A stretch of DNA of 64,000 bases from Oxytricha trifallax. Taxonomy: Eukaryota > Ciliophora > Spirotrichea > Sporadotrichida > Oxytrichidae. The notes beneath the pieces are model-generated. The model was not told the origin of the DNA and ran no database searches. It saw only the letters and a list, made by a program, of their open reading frames with translations. The stretch is from positions 1-64,000 of the forward strand of contig ARYC01019265.1 of the NCBI GenBank assembly GCA_000711775.1, written 5' to 3'. Below, in pieces: positions 12,230 to 23,834 of the stretch; position 1 is the first letter of the stretch; each line of letters opens with the position of its first letter. Both the position numbers and the translations under genes were made by a program.

Positions 12230-14066
12230 ATATGATTCAACAACGAAAAGAAGATCTGTATTAAATTTTGGGGAAAATATTATTCCCAGGATTTAGAAAT
12301 ACCATTTATTCAAAAGCGAGGCGATTTCCCCTTATGAGCTAGCAAAAATTAGAGTGCTAAAAAGTATCGAACAAGTATAAAAAGTAAATTCATAAAACAT
12401 TATTTAAATATCCAAATATATTAAATCTTTATAACTATTGAGGCGATATAGGATAAATCTATACCTTAAAAATTAATACTATAAAATTAATCACTGAATC
12501 ATTCCTACTCACCCATTATTAAGAAGTCACTAACTCAAAATAATCAAATTATTTTATAAAATATAAAAGTCTCACTCAGACCATTCTACATCAAACTCTT
12601 TCACAGAGTAACATTAATTTAAATATTTTATTTAAAATAGCAGCATTAATTATTATATAAACAGTTGGATGAGTCTTTAAGTTGCGCGGAAGAATTCCTA
12701 AAGCCCAGTCTACTGCAAGTTTATCAGTATTAGCAACTTTCCGAGTTTAATAGAGCCCACATGATTGATTGGATGATTTAGGTTTTCAAATCTTTTGGGA
12801 AGAGTGTCACAAAAACCCTAGTTTAAGCAATTTCAATTATGGACAGATATTATTTAAAAAAGTTTGAAGATTAAGAAATTTTGCCAAGGTAATAATATCA
12901 TGTTACATTATTATCTCATATTGTGAATAAAGTTGTAAATGATTAACTTAATATAATTTTTGATTGATAAAAAATGTTGTGGGTTTGACATGTATATGGA
13001 TGAGCTCGAAATTGGAAGATATCGAGCCAATTTTCATCACATAGCTCATTTAAGATGCCGCTCATAATAAATACAATTCAGATATTTTGGTTAAATAAGA
13101 GATGGACATATGCAAAACACTTAGTTTCAATAAAAATATCAATATAATAAATCTCTTAATTTTTATTTCAAGATAATTGATCGGTATATGTTCGAAGAAT
13201 CATAAATATTATTAAAAAGCTTGCTTTTTTTAAATTAACAGCCTAAAAATAACTTAAAAAGAACAGAAACAACTGGAATGGTTTTTATTAAAGTAAATTT
13301 TTAGCAGTAAAAATAAATTTACAAATATTTTTTTTTAAGAAACTTTTTTATAAATGCTATTTCAACTTTGTGTATGTATAAATAATGCACTCAGCTTATT
13401 TATCAGATAGACTGAAATTTGTCTTTAATTAAATAAGTTATCAAATTTGTTGTATTAAGAAATTACTTTTAATTTTTAGATAGGTTATATGATTTGTAAA
13501 ATGAGCAATTCAAGCTCTGTATACTTGTGATAATTATAAAACTTCTCGCTAAAAATTCATAGTCAAGTATTGATTAATCTACAGATATTATTTCTGAAAC
13601 TAAAAATGTGATGAAGCCTAATAACCATAAATAAATCTAGTTTGACAGAAATACTGTGATTATAAATAACAAATTTCATTAAAAATTATTTTCTTATCAA
13701 AGTTAAGAAATTATTCTATAAATTAATATAATTCTTGATATAATTAATCTTCTTTATAAAAAAGAGAATTAAACTTAAGTATAAATAGAGGAGATTAATG
13801 AAAATGTAAATCAAATTTTCAACCATTTAAAACAATTTAAATAAAACTACAAAGGTCTAAGAAATCATATAAAAGAATACCGCATTATTTACAAGCTAAA
13901 ACGTTAAATTTATTATTAATATATTTTTATTAAGCTAATCTCAAGTTATAATTTAATAATTAATGAAAAAACAAATGAAAATTTACCTAATATTAAATTA
14001 AGAAGGTATATAATTTAGAATTAGTTGTAATATTTCATAATTAATTTAATATAATAATTTTAATGA
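12230..14066 (+). CDS. Cyclin 2 (A/B-type cyclin)
   Basis: Cyclin. The N-terminal block at about 12232-12380 reads DSTTKRRSVLNFGENIIPR; a second block ends just before the box. The box starts near 12752 (FNRAHMIDWMIQV), then SIMDRYYLKKF and GLTCIWMSSKLEDIEPIF. The second half has QDAAHNKY and MFEESQ, and the C-terminal fold is RLYDLQNEQFKLCILVIIIK. TGA at 14064-14066; from about 13430 to there no TGA falls in this frame although about a dozen fall in the other two, which supports coding. An IES (ATGTT, 12900/12974) interrupts the box. Unlike the other four cyclins it has no insert at the loop before the DAAH motif. No ATG is visible in the first block's frame. Confidence 0.78.
12900..12978 (+). 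other. Candidate IES in cyclin 2 (pointer ATGTT)
   Basis: ATGTT at 12900-12904 and 12974-12978. Excision of 74 bp gives QYHVVGLTCIW, matching QYHLIGLTCIW of cyclin 1. Confidence 0.7.
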
Positions 14067-15993
14067 AATATTTTAATTTATTTACTATTAAATTTTCCAG
14101 CGGCAATATTTGAAGTGTTAGTAGAAGTAAAAATTCAAGTTAAATTTGAAATTATTAATAAAAAATGACTTTTCTTATTTTAATATATTTATACAAATAT
14201 TGATATTATTCTTAAAATTTATTGCTTGAATGCTCCTAAATACTATTTAAATGTTAATATTATAACAGAAAATTTCATTTTGAGTATTTTAAGTAGGAAC
14301 TTTAATTATTTGCATAGGAGAATAGCATTGATTGAGGTTTACTTTGATATTAATTTGAAAATATATATAAATCATAATTTGAAATCAATCTTTAACTAAC
14401 TAACAAATACCATTAAATGGAGCAAGATAAACTCAAAATTTACTATCCACTTAATTTTATTTCAATTAAAAATTATTGTTAAATGAATTTAAATATGTAT
14501 ATATATATTAATTTATGCAACAACTAAGAACAGATCATTAGATAAATAAATTTTATAACTTATGATATGATTTTTATAATATTTTTAATCACTAAGGACT
14601 CTAATATTTAATTATATAGGACTTTCTTATTTATTTATTTAAATTGATAAATTGAAAAAAACAAAGCAATTAAAATAAAATTAGATATAATTACACCAAA
14701 TATTTGGTATTTATAAAAATTTTAGTCTATTTATAATTTTGTATATAATTATAATTTAAATGTATTAAGAAATCTTTTTAAACCTAGTTCTTTATAATTT
14801 TATCCAAATTATTATAGCTATAGGAAAGTTTCAAATACTCCCTATATATTTTGTAATTTTAGGGTCTAATTTGTTTGAAAAATTTGATAAGTATATATAT
14901 ATATTTATTCTTTAATTTAATTTAATTTGATAAATATGAATTATAACTTATTTATAACATTATCCATTTGCATCTTTTTATCTAATGTACTCTAAATTAG
15001 TTAAAATATACAATACTAAATTATTTATGATTTAGTAGAAAACTTCATTACATATTAGAACTGATAATTTTATTAATTTAAACAAGTTAATAATTAATTA
15101 TGTCAGTGTTATTAAATAAAATATATCATAATTTACTTCATAAAATTATTAATGAGAAATATTTATATAAATGAGAGATAGTATATTAATTTAAGTTATA
15201 TCCATTCATATACCATTTTAAGAGTAAATAAAGAATATCTAAATTTAATATTAATTTAAGATATTCATAAAGGAATAAAAAATAGCAATTATTAATGAAA
15301 TTAATTGGATATAATATTTTATGTTCATTACATAAATTATGTTGTAATTATTTTTAACTCTTCCCACAAAAATTCTAAATATATCATATTATTTTTTAAA
15401 ATTATTTTTTAATTCTTGTTTTAACATAGGAAATTTCTAATAAAACTGATTAATAATATGTATTAACAATAATTGTATGAAAAATAATCTATAATATATA
15501 AATTTTTTACAAAAAAAGAGGGGAATTACTTTACCATGCCATTTACAATAATTCTTCCTCATTAAACTATTCAAAATAGATGGAGTTAGTTTAATATCTT
15601 AAAATTTCATAATATACTTGGTTTTGAATAACTAGACTTTTGTATTCTATCAATAATAATAATATTAATTATTGTATTGGATCATAATTTAGTCAATAAT
15701 CTCAAAGGTTGAAAAGAAATATTAAATATTCATTTAAGTTAGACAAATAAATCATCTTTTAGCAATAAATGAATTAAGAAACTCTTTGTAAAAATTAATA
15801 TACTACTGATATTTAAAATTGAATTAATAAACTATAATATTAAACATTATAAAATATCACCATCTATTAATCAAATTATAGAATTAAAATTATTTTTATA
15901 TTTTGTATTAAATTTGATTTTTTATGAGAGGTTTTTTTTTGTTTTTGTTTTTATTTACCAATTTATTTATTTTATTTAAAACTGAAAAATAGA
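14067..15993. other. A+T-rich spacer
   Basis: Nearly 2 kb between cyclins 2 and 3. It has short runs of AT dinucleotide and no reading frame I would call coding; one 57-codon frame at 15537 is not convincing. Confidence 0.5.
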
Positions 15994-18900
15994 ATGCAAG
16001 CTCAATTAAATTAAGGTAATAGTGCCTAAAAGCAAATACAAAGAGGTCAATTTTAATCTTCAGATCTCTCTAACTACGCCCAGTTCTTGAAGGTACCAAC
16101 CACCAAGAACTCTGACAAGCATTTCTTCACAAAATTATACTTTAATAAAATTTTTTGACAATTTCAAATCTTCAAATGATGAAAATTTAATTTATTATCT
16201 TTATCACAAAGAGACACATACGCCTTGACTCCCATAACTCAAATCAAATGGGTTCAAATGGAGGTTGCGGGAGTGGACCGGGTTCCAATATAAAAGATGC
16301 TAATACAGACGCTAATACTCCTAGTTCTTTTAATAGCTGTTTTTATAGTGTTTATTTTGTTAATCTTTTAAATAACTGCTCATATTTAAGATTATATGAA
16401 TAGCTCAACCAGAAAGTAAAATAGAATATTTTTAATTTAAATCACTAATTTAATATAATTAATTTAAGAATATTCTTTGGAAAACCGATAAAGAGAGGCG
16501 ATTCAGCTCTCAAATCAGTAGCAGTATCAGATGCACAACGTTGTGAAGGGATTTTTCCACAAATTTAATTTTATTATTAAGAAAATTTTAAAATGATGCA
16601 CTTATAAATTTATACAAATCCATGCTAAAAATAGCAGTTTAATAAATTAGGGAGAAGGTAAAGTTTCAAGAAAAAATAAAGTCTTAAATTCTAATGCCAA
16701 GAATACCAATTAAGTTTCAAATTAAATAAGAATGTATTACTCTTGTTATTTACTTTAAATTTTCAACCATAAATTCTAAGCAAAAATAAGTTGACTCGCT
16801 TGAAAATATACAACAATAGCAAACAGCCAAAAATGGAAAATCTCAGAGGTCTATGTTGGGATCCCATAAGTTTTCCTCGCAAGAACATTAGTAAATAAAA
16901 CTTATTAATTTTAAACATGACGTTAATATTAATATAATACAGAGAGGAAGTGGAAACCTCATCCCAGTTTAAGCTGCACTATCGAAGTATAAATAATCTA
17001 GCTTCAATGTAAATATTAATATAATTATTATAATCAAATATATAAAGGATCGAGATAATTTGTATTTTTTAAAATGTGCAAAATTTAAATAGAAATAAAC
17101 AGTGCTTTAAGACTCTTGAAAAAATCATTATTGAATAAATAGGATATTTTATTTCATCAATATAGTCCCAAATATATTTTAAATAGAAAATTGTTGTATA
17201 ATCAATTTAATATGCCTAGAAATGGCAAACTTCAAGCTCCTAATTAGATCTATCTTGTTCCCCTTTGTCAGATAAAAACTCTAGCTCTATTTATGAATTA
17301 GTAAAATTATATGGAATCTTAGTCTGATAGATTTTAGTATTTAGTTATTGTTTATGGGATTTTTATCAACCCTTAGATTTTTATCAAACTATTTTAATTT
17401 AAAAAAAGTTGCAGATCAGCGACACATATTTTTCTATTGATAAAGGCATGCATGATTGGTATGTTAGATCGGTCTTTCTTTTAATAGGTGCTTTTGCTCT
17501 ATCTTTTCTGCATAACTTTATTACTTCAAACTGGAAAAAAGCATGTCTAGAAATGAATTTTTAACCAAATTTTTCTCATAATTCAGTTTTAAATCTGACA
17601 ATAATTATATAAGAGATAATATAATAAGAAAAAATTTCAAAAATTATCTATCTTATAGGCAATAAAATTTTACTTTCTATTTAAGTAAACGATTTCTTAA
17701 AAATTAAACGAAATGCTTATTATTTTATTTAAATTTCGAATAAATTAAATTAGTAATTTTATTCTATTAAATTTATATTTGTTTCATTCCAACATACAAT
17801 TAAAGCAAATATTGAAACAAATTTATATGTTTTAATCAATATTAATTTATATATAAAAATAAATAACAAATTTCAATAAAAATATTTAAGAATTAAAACT
17901 TTGCTCGCCAAAATTAATTAATATTCAGACATCATAAACATAAATAATTACAAATGTTAATTATTTCCTAATTATTATATTTGTTTATCAGATAATTCCA
18001 AATAATTTCCTAAATCCTATCTTTATATACATTAATTCTATGTTTTTCATTGAATATTATGGCAAGTCATAATTGTGAATATAATATATAATTTTTTAAT
18101 TAATATACCAGCTGATGGTGTTACCCCACACAAACCTTAGAATTTCTTATCAAATCATAAGATTAGAGAGGAACACAGAGCAAGAATGATTACATAAAAT
18201 ATTTAATATATATATATATATATATATGTATATAATTATTTTGAAGTAATTTTTGTCACTATAAAACTATGATAGACTGGCTAATATAAGTTTTTAGAGT
18301 ATTCAAAGACTCAGCTGATTAAACTTTCTTTTTAGCTCTATCTCTAATTTAAATCTCAATTCTTTTCAAATTATATATATTTTATTGTCTGCGAATTTAA
18401 TTAGAAAATTTAAATCACAGTTATCAAAACTATTGCATAAGCCCTGCCCTGTATTTGGAAAGGCATTATTGATTTTTTGTTCATAATAAAGCAATTTCAT
18501 ATTTTATCAGAGTTATTGGATTTTTAATGGACCGCTACTTTACTGTGAAAAATCAGAAGAATGAAGTGCTTGACAAATCAGAACTCCATGAGATTGGCTT
18601 AGTTTCAATTTTACTTAGCACAAAATACGAGGATGTGATTCCCATCTCATTATCATAAATTCTACAAGTGTTATTTAAATCACTTTTCAACATATATATT
18701 CATAAATTCTTAGAGATGCTGGCCACTCAAAGTTCAAATAGTCTGACATATTAAATAGAGAAGGGGAAGTTTTATAGACTCTAGGGTTCAAATTACAATC
18801 AAGAAATATTTATGAAGAGAGCTCAATACTACTTAAAACTATGCTTAATAACATCAAGTTCGGAGAGCTATCTAAACACGATGAAGATCTGTTTATCAAA

Positions 18901-19770
18901 TTTGTTAATTAGTTTATGCATGGATTTTATTCATAAATTTTAACACATTATAGTTTAATTGATATATTATGTTGAATCAGAAGTTACTTTTTGTGTGCAA
19001 ATTAGCAAGCCACAGTATGCACTTTGTAATGCATGACATTAGAATATAAGTGACCGCCATTGTATATACAGTTCTAAAATATTTGAAAAAATTTCATCAA
19101 AGCAAGATCTCGTTTAGAAACTAAGCAATTGTTAAGTCTCCCTAATTACATAAGAGCTCTTAAAATCTCAGATTTATCAACTAAGTCATAAAAATTTTTT
19201 TAATTTTTCTATAATGATTGTTAAAAAAAAGCTGTATAAAATATTCATGCATTATTTATATAAAGTCATTACCTTTTTCAAAGTTCAATATGTAAATAAC
19301 TTAGAAAATGAGATAGAAATTCGTCTACTAAAACAATTCTATATCAAATATAGATCAGAATATCAAGAAATAGGCCTCAAAAATTTAGATAAAAGCTACC
19401 CTCAATTTTTCACTCCCTCCTCATTATTTTTTTATATTTTCTTTATTTTACTATTAAGTAAATTCTTACTTAATAATTACCATTAGAATTGCTTTCATAG
19501 AAAATTGAAATCTGATGCCGAGCTCCAGATTAAGTTTTAATTTATTTTTGGTAAATTTATCAAGATTTAATTTATTTTTAAAGCAATTATTAAGAATGAA
19601 ATTGAGGAGTAAAAGTTGTCTGTAAATACTTTAAACTTTATCAATTATTACAGCCTCATAGTATAATATAATATATTACAGTTAACATGGATAACTATTT
19701 ATTCTATATTGACAGGGCATAATTATTTTATTATTAAGATAACCAGCAGAACTATAAATAGTAGTCAAAA
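15994..19770 (+). CDS. Cyclin 3 (A/B-type cyclin) with long Ser/Asn/Gln-rich N-terminus
   Basis: Cyclin. ATG 15994 opens MQAQLNQGNSAQKQIQRG, followed by Ser/Asn/Gln-rich blocks near 16213-16350, 16490-16545, 16800-17000 and 17220-17300. The box is split: EEHRARMI ends at 18190, DWLIQVFRVFKDSADQ starts near 18274, and LMDRYFTV follows another insert at 18525. Then EIGLVSILLSTKYEDV, RDAGHSKF and IYEESS. The C-terminal fold (VMHDIRIQVTAIVYTVLKYL) ends at TGA 19214. A second open frame, about 19217-19770, with EIEIRLLKQFYIKYRSEY and FHRKLKSDAELQ, may be its last block after an IES, but could be a separate gene. At least three pointers (ATGAT, TAAT, TCATAAATTCT) are clear. Confidence 0.8.
17403..17660 (+). 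CDS. Unassigned coding-like block with membrane segment
   Basis: A TGA-free frame inside the cyclin 3 locus with more balanced composition than its surroundings. It encodes LQISDTYFSIDKGMHDWYV followed by a hydrophobic stretch (FLLIGAFALSFL) and NWKKACLEMNF. It does not look like the low-complexity N-terminus of the cyclins. It may be a macronuclear-destined block of another gene lying in this locus, part of a large insert, or chance. I do not recognise the family. Confidence 0.3.
18186..18273 (+). other. Candidate IES in cyclin 3 (pointer ATGAT)
   Basis: ATGAT at 18186-18190 and 18269-18273. Excision of 83 bp, which includes an (AT)n tract, restores HRARMIDWLIQV. Confidence 0.75.
18345..18528 (+). 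other. Candidate IES in cyclin 3 (pointer TAAT)
   Basis: TAAT at 18345-18348 and 18525-18528. Excision of 180 bp gives FLALSLMDRYF, matching FLSISLMDRYF of cyclin 5. Confidence 0.7.
18653..18710 (+). other. Candidate IES in cyclin 3 (pointer TCATAAATTCT)
   Basis: An 11-bp repeat at 18653-18663 and 18700-18710. Excision of 47 bp gives PISLSQILRDAGH. Same protein position as inserts in cyclins 1, 4 and 5. Confidence 0.8.
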
Positions 19771-20094
19771 AATATGATAAATGAAATAATAAATAAATAA
19801 TCAATAAGTTATGGACTCATAAATCTTTCTCTATATTTTAAGTAGACTTTGGCAGTAAGAGCAACAACAAAGGAAATTATGCAGTGAAAGTCTAATAAAG
19901 TACATTATATTAAAATAACAAATAAATTTAAATATACTTTAAAATTTGAAATTTATGTTTTAATATTAAACAAATTGAGTAATATAATACAGAAAGAAAA
20001 TATTATGCTCTAGTTTATTTTTAGAAAATTTGTATTAGTGATTCACTCATCTTCTAATACACTAATTTTATCTTTTTTGTAATATTGTAGCGAT

Positions 20095-20358
20095 ACATTC
20101 GAAATTGGAAATTATTATAAATTAATGGAAAGTGACCGATTTGAATGATCTTGGGCTCATTCAGGAGAGAATTTAAATTAGCTGGACTTTATTGTTGACT
20201 GTACTGCTATATAAAATTCAAATTTTTTTAATAAAATAGTACCGAATATCTAATAGTCCAACTAATTTTAAATTTCTATCGATTGAGCCTAAGATCAGTT
20301 ATATTGGTAAACTTTAATTCCCACTAATTTATAGTAATTTCCAATTTCAAATGAATTC
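20095..20358. mobile_element. Palindromic MITE-like element with about 100-bp arms
   Basis: The stretch 20095-20196 is repeated in inverted, diverged form at 20255-20358; both arms share GAAATTGGAAATTA and a GATCTTGGGCTCA-like block. No coding capacity. It lies in the gene-free stretch downstream of cyclin 3. Confidence 0.65.
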
Positions 20359-20512
20359 TAGTTATATTAAAATCTTTATTCATATTATTATTTCTTATAT
20401 TATACACTCAAAATATTAGAAGCAATTTTTATAATATATAAAATATTATTAGTATAAGAGTAACTTAAATATTATCTATATCATTTATTTTTAGTAGATT
20501 CTATACATTGTG

Positions 20513-21051
20513 TATAAATCAAAGCAATTTCCAGAATATAAATTAATAATCAAACATTTATTCACGCTATTTTAAAATTAATTTTTTTATTATAATTAAA
20601 CAGCACGTATCTCAAAATTTTGATCATTTCGATAAATGCAATAAATACAATTAAATAATCAAACATTAAACTATTAAACATAAATGGAATTAAATATTTC
20701 TATAAATGTAAGTTCATTTTTAAACTTAATATAATTTAAATAAAATTTGTTAATAAACAAGTTATTAAACATAGATATTTCAAAGTAATTAGAATTTTAT
20801 ATATAATTTAGTAAACATAAATTAAAGTTAAGATTTTTATGAAAATGAACTTACATTTATAGAAATATTTAATTCCATTTATGTTTAATAGTTTAATGTT
20901 TGATTATTTAATTGTATTTATTTGGCACGTATCTCGAAATGATAAAATTTGAGATACGTGCTGTTTAATTATAATAAAAAAATTAATTTTAAAATAGCGT
21001 GAATAAATGTTTGATTATTAATTTATATTCTGGAAATTGCTTCGATTTATA
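20513..21051. mobile_element. Palindromic MITE-like element with about 220-bp arms
   Basis: Arms 20513-20730 and 20823-21051 are inverted copies (start TATAAATCAAAGCAATTTCC; end its complement with one change). The right arm holds a sub-hairpin, GCACGTATCTC and its complement, which is degraded in the left arm. The centre of about 90 bp is A+T-rich. No coding capacity. Confidence 0.75.
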
Positions 21052-22293
21052 CTCATTGAAAGTGTATTATTTTTATCGATTTAGTTAAGAACAAATAAAT
21101 TTAAATAAAATATAAAAATGTATGCATTTATTTATAATGAGCTGCTTATATTAAAAATTAATTATATTATTGAGCTTTTTATATAAAACCTAATATTTCA
21201 TAGATGAATTGTTTATTATATATTAAAAAATAAAATTTAGTAAAGTTATGATAAATTATTAGATATTTAATCACAATAAATTTGTTATTTTGTCAGAAGC
21301 AACAAATCGTATAATAATTATATTAATAAATATAGTATTAATTGTTGTTACTCCATATTTTACTCTTAATTTACTAACAGAGCTTTATTTACTATTGGAT
21401 TTTACCAAATATAAAGATCCATATTATATAATTTAATAAAATATTAAAAAGATTAATATTTGAAGTAATATCTTTACTTATTATATGATTTTTATACAAA
21501 AGTAGAAAAGCAATATAAGGAAAAACTAGAAGAAAAAAATTAAATATCCAATCATATAATAATCAATAATTATTAAAAACAATTAATTTTAATGATGTTT
21601 TTCTTTTCTTCAAATATAGTTCTTATGATTCTTAAAAATAATTTTTGTGATATATTTACAAATATTTTAACGAAAGATAATTAATATATAGGCATCACAT
21701 GTTAGTTTTTTTATGATAAAGTATTAGTAATTTATGAAATTTATTGCTATTATGCAAATTCATGAGAATACAGCATGACTTTATTCAATAATTTTATTTC
21801 AAAACAAATCTTCAAATGTAAAATGATATCAAAAAAATCATCCAGGCCATTCATTATCATTTATAAATTATTTTTCTTTATTTATTTTATATTCATAAAA
21901 ACACAATAAATTATTAATAGACCTTCTTAGAAATAATTATTAAATCAAATAATAAATGATATTCATAATATATTTTTATAGATTTCTTTTATTACATAAA
22001 TAGTTTTAATTTATTGCATAATTAATTATTTTACATTACTTTATTTTTCTCTGCAATTATTTAAATTAAAATTTTGGCATCATTTCTTTGTCTATTAATT
22101 ATATATTAAATTAATATGTATTTTACAAAATCATAAAAAAATCATAAAAAATCTCATTATTTGGATTTTAACTTAATGGTTGTCATTAAATCATTCCTAA
22201 AATATTAATGTATTTATAAACTTCAAAATGATAATACCTTTTAACTTCTAATAAATTATTTCTCCAAACTTTCTTAACAACTTTAGTTAATAA
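21052..22293. other. A+T-rich germline spacer
   Basis: No gene seen on either strand. It sits between two palindromic elements and is probably eliminated DNA. Confidence 0.5.
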
Positions 22294-22532
22294 AACCCCG
22301 TTAGTCAATTAAGAATGAAGATTGGGGATTATGAATAAAGAAATTAAAAATATATTATTATTGGCTAAAATTAATAATAATTAGGCTAAAAAAAAATTCA
22401 CGCACCCTGATTGGTTATTTTATAGAGACAATTATTCGAGCCAATGGTTTTAATAATTAGCCATAACTTTAATAATTTACGCCAATAATAATTACATTTT
22501 AATTTCTTTATTCTTAATTGACTAACGGGGTT
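22294..22532. mobile_element. Small terminal-inverted-repeat element (239 bp)
   Basis: Ends are a perfect inverted repeat starting AACCCCGTTAGTCAATTAAG. The left arm has an extra block of about 20 bp after position 22316, after which the arms match again through AAAGAAATTAAAA. Inner inverted copies of a TTATTGGC-like block are visible. No coding capacity. No clear target duplication. Confidence 0.65.
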
Positions 22533-23083
22533 ATATATATATAATTAAAATAAATAAATCCCATTTACTAAATTTTTTATGTATATATATTAATATAAAT
22601 ATAGTTTCTTTGTTGATCAATGCCTACCCAGGAAAATTTCTTATTTTATTCATTATTTCAAAAATTGGCATAAATGATTTTCGTTTTATTCAGAATTAAT
22701 GAAGAAATAATTTTAAACTTATTAAATACATTAAATTTTATTAATTCTCCTACTATATATTATTTTATAAAAATAAATAGTTTAATGTGCAAAGAATTTA
22801 TAACATCATCCCTTCCTGCTTATATTTGAATAATAAATATGCCTCAATTTTCTATTATTATAAATATATATACTGATTTACTAATAATATAAGTCTTAAA
22901 TCTTAATAATTTTATTATTAATAAATACAATAGATTTTGAAATTATTATGTAACAAAGAAAATATAATTATCCTATTTTGTGATTATAGTTTCATTATTT
23001 TATTCAAATAATCAATTATTTATAAATTAAAATAAAGTTTAAACAGTGATGCATATTATTCATAATTATTTGCCATTTTAAAT
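22533..23083. other. A+T-rich spacer
   Basis: No coding segment or repeat recognised. Confidence 0.5.
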
Positions 23084-23800
23084 TCATAAATAACGCATTA
23101 AAAATTTTGAAATATTATAAAAAACCCCATTAGTATTTATTTTATGAATCATGGATATAAACTTATGAAAAAGAAATAAATCAAATTAAATTATAAATAG
23201 TCCAATATTTATCGTTTATTCAAAGAAGTGAGTTATAATAAAAATTATTTCTAATATTAACATAAATATATTAAGAAAATCTCTTTTTTTAATTAATTTT
23301 TCACCTTCTTCTTCTATCGCAAATTGTTTCTTTGCTTTTGAACAAACCACATTTTTCGAAATTAGTTGAAGTAGCTTAGTTTTTTAATTTCAGTTTTCAA
23401 CTTAAGCCTTCCTGAATACTTTAAGAATTCTCCTGTGTATTTTCAATTATGTAAAGAGTCTTTCTTCTTTAGTTTAGATGATTTCTTAAGAGATAATGAG
23501 GTGAATTAATTATGGATGTTTAAAATTTTACCTTAACATATTTAAAAGAAAAATTAGACTATAAAACTGGAATGTTAACTAATACTCCTTGGCAAAACAT
23601 AGGTGTTGCCGCCCAATGATTTAGAGTTCAATTCATTTGATTTATTATCTTTTTAAGGAACTCTTAGATTGAATTGATTTTAATGTTAAGCTCCAATTCT
23701 AATTTTTAATTAAAATTAAACAATTTTCCTTATACAATTGACTTTACTCTTTTATCAATTCTTAATTCAGTTAACAGTTAGATGATATTCAGTCGCCCCG
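23084..23800 (-). CDS. Hypothetical helical protein (minus strand)
   Basis: Not recognised. Read from 23800 downward, blocks include LNIIQLLTELRIDKRVKSIV, then EIIQTKEERLFTQLKIHRR and ILKVFRKAQ. A short insert beginning GT and ending AG (about 26 nt, near 23363-23388) then leads to LLQLISKNVVCSKAKKQF and AIEEEGEKLIKK. The frames need at least one further join near 23500-23650. The first in-frame TGA is at 23084-23086, but the last 200 bp are so A+T-rich that the true end may be earlier. Charged, helical character; no motif. Divergent from cyclin 4, whose ATG is about 35 bp away. Confidence 0.45.
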
Positions 23801-23834
23801 TCTTTTTTATATATTTAAATAATAGCAATTAATT

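Noticed and set aside
18204..18230. (AT)n tract as a promoter or origin
   Set aside because: It lies inside an IES in cyclin 3 and is an ordinary feature of A+T-rich germline DNA.
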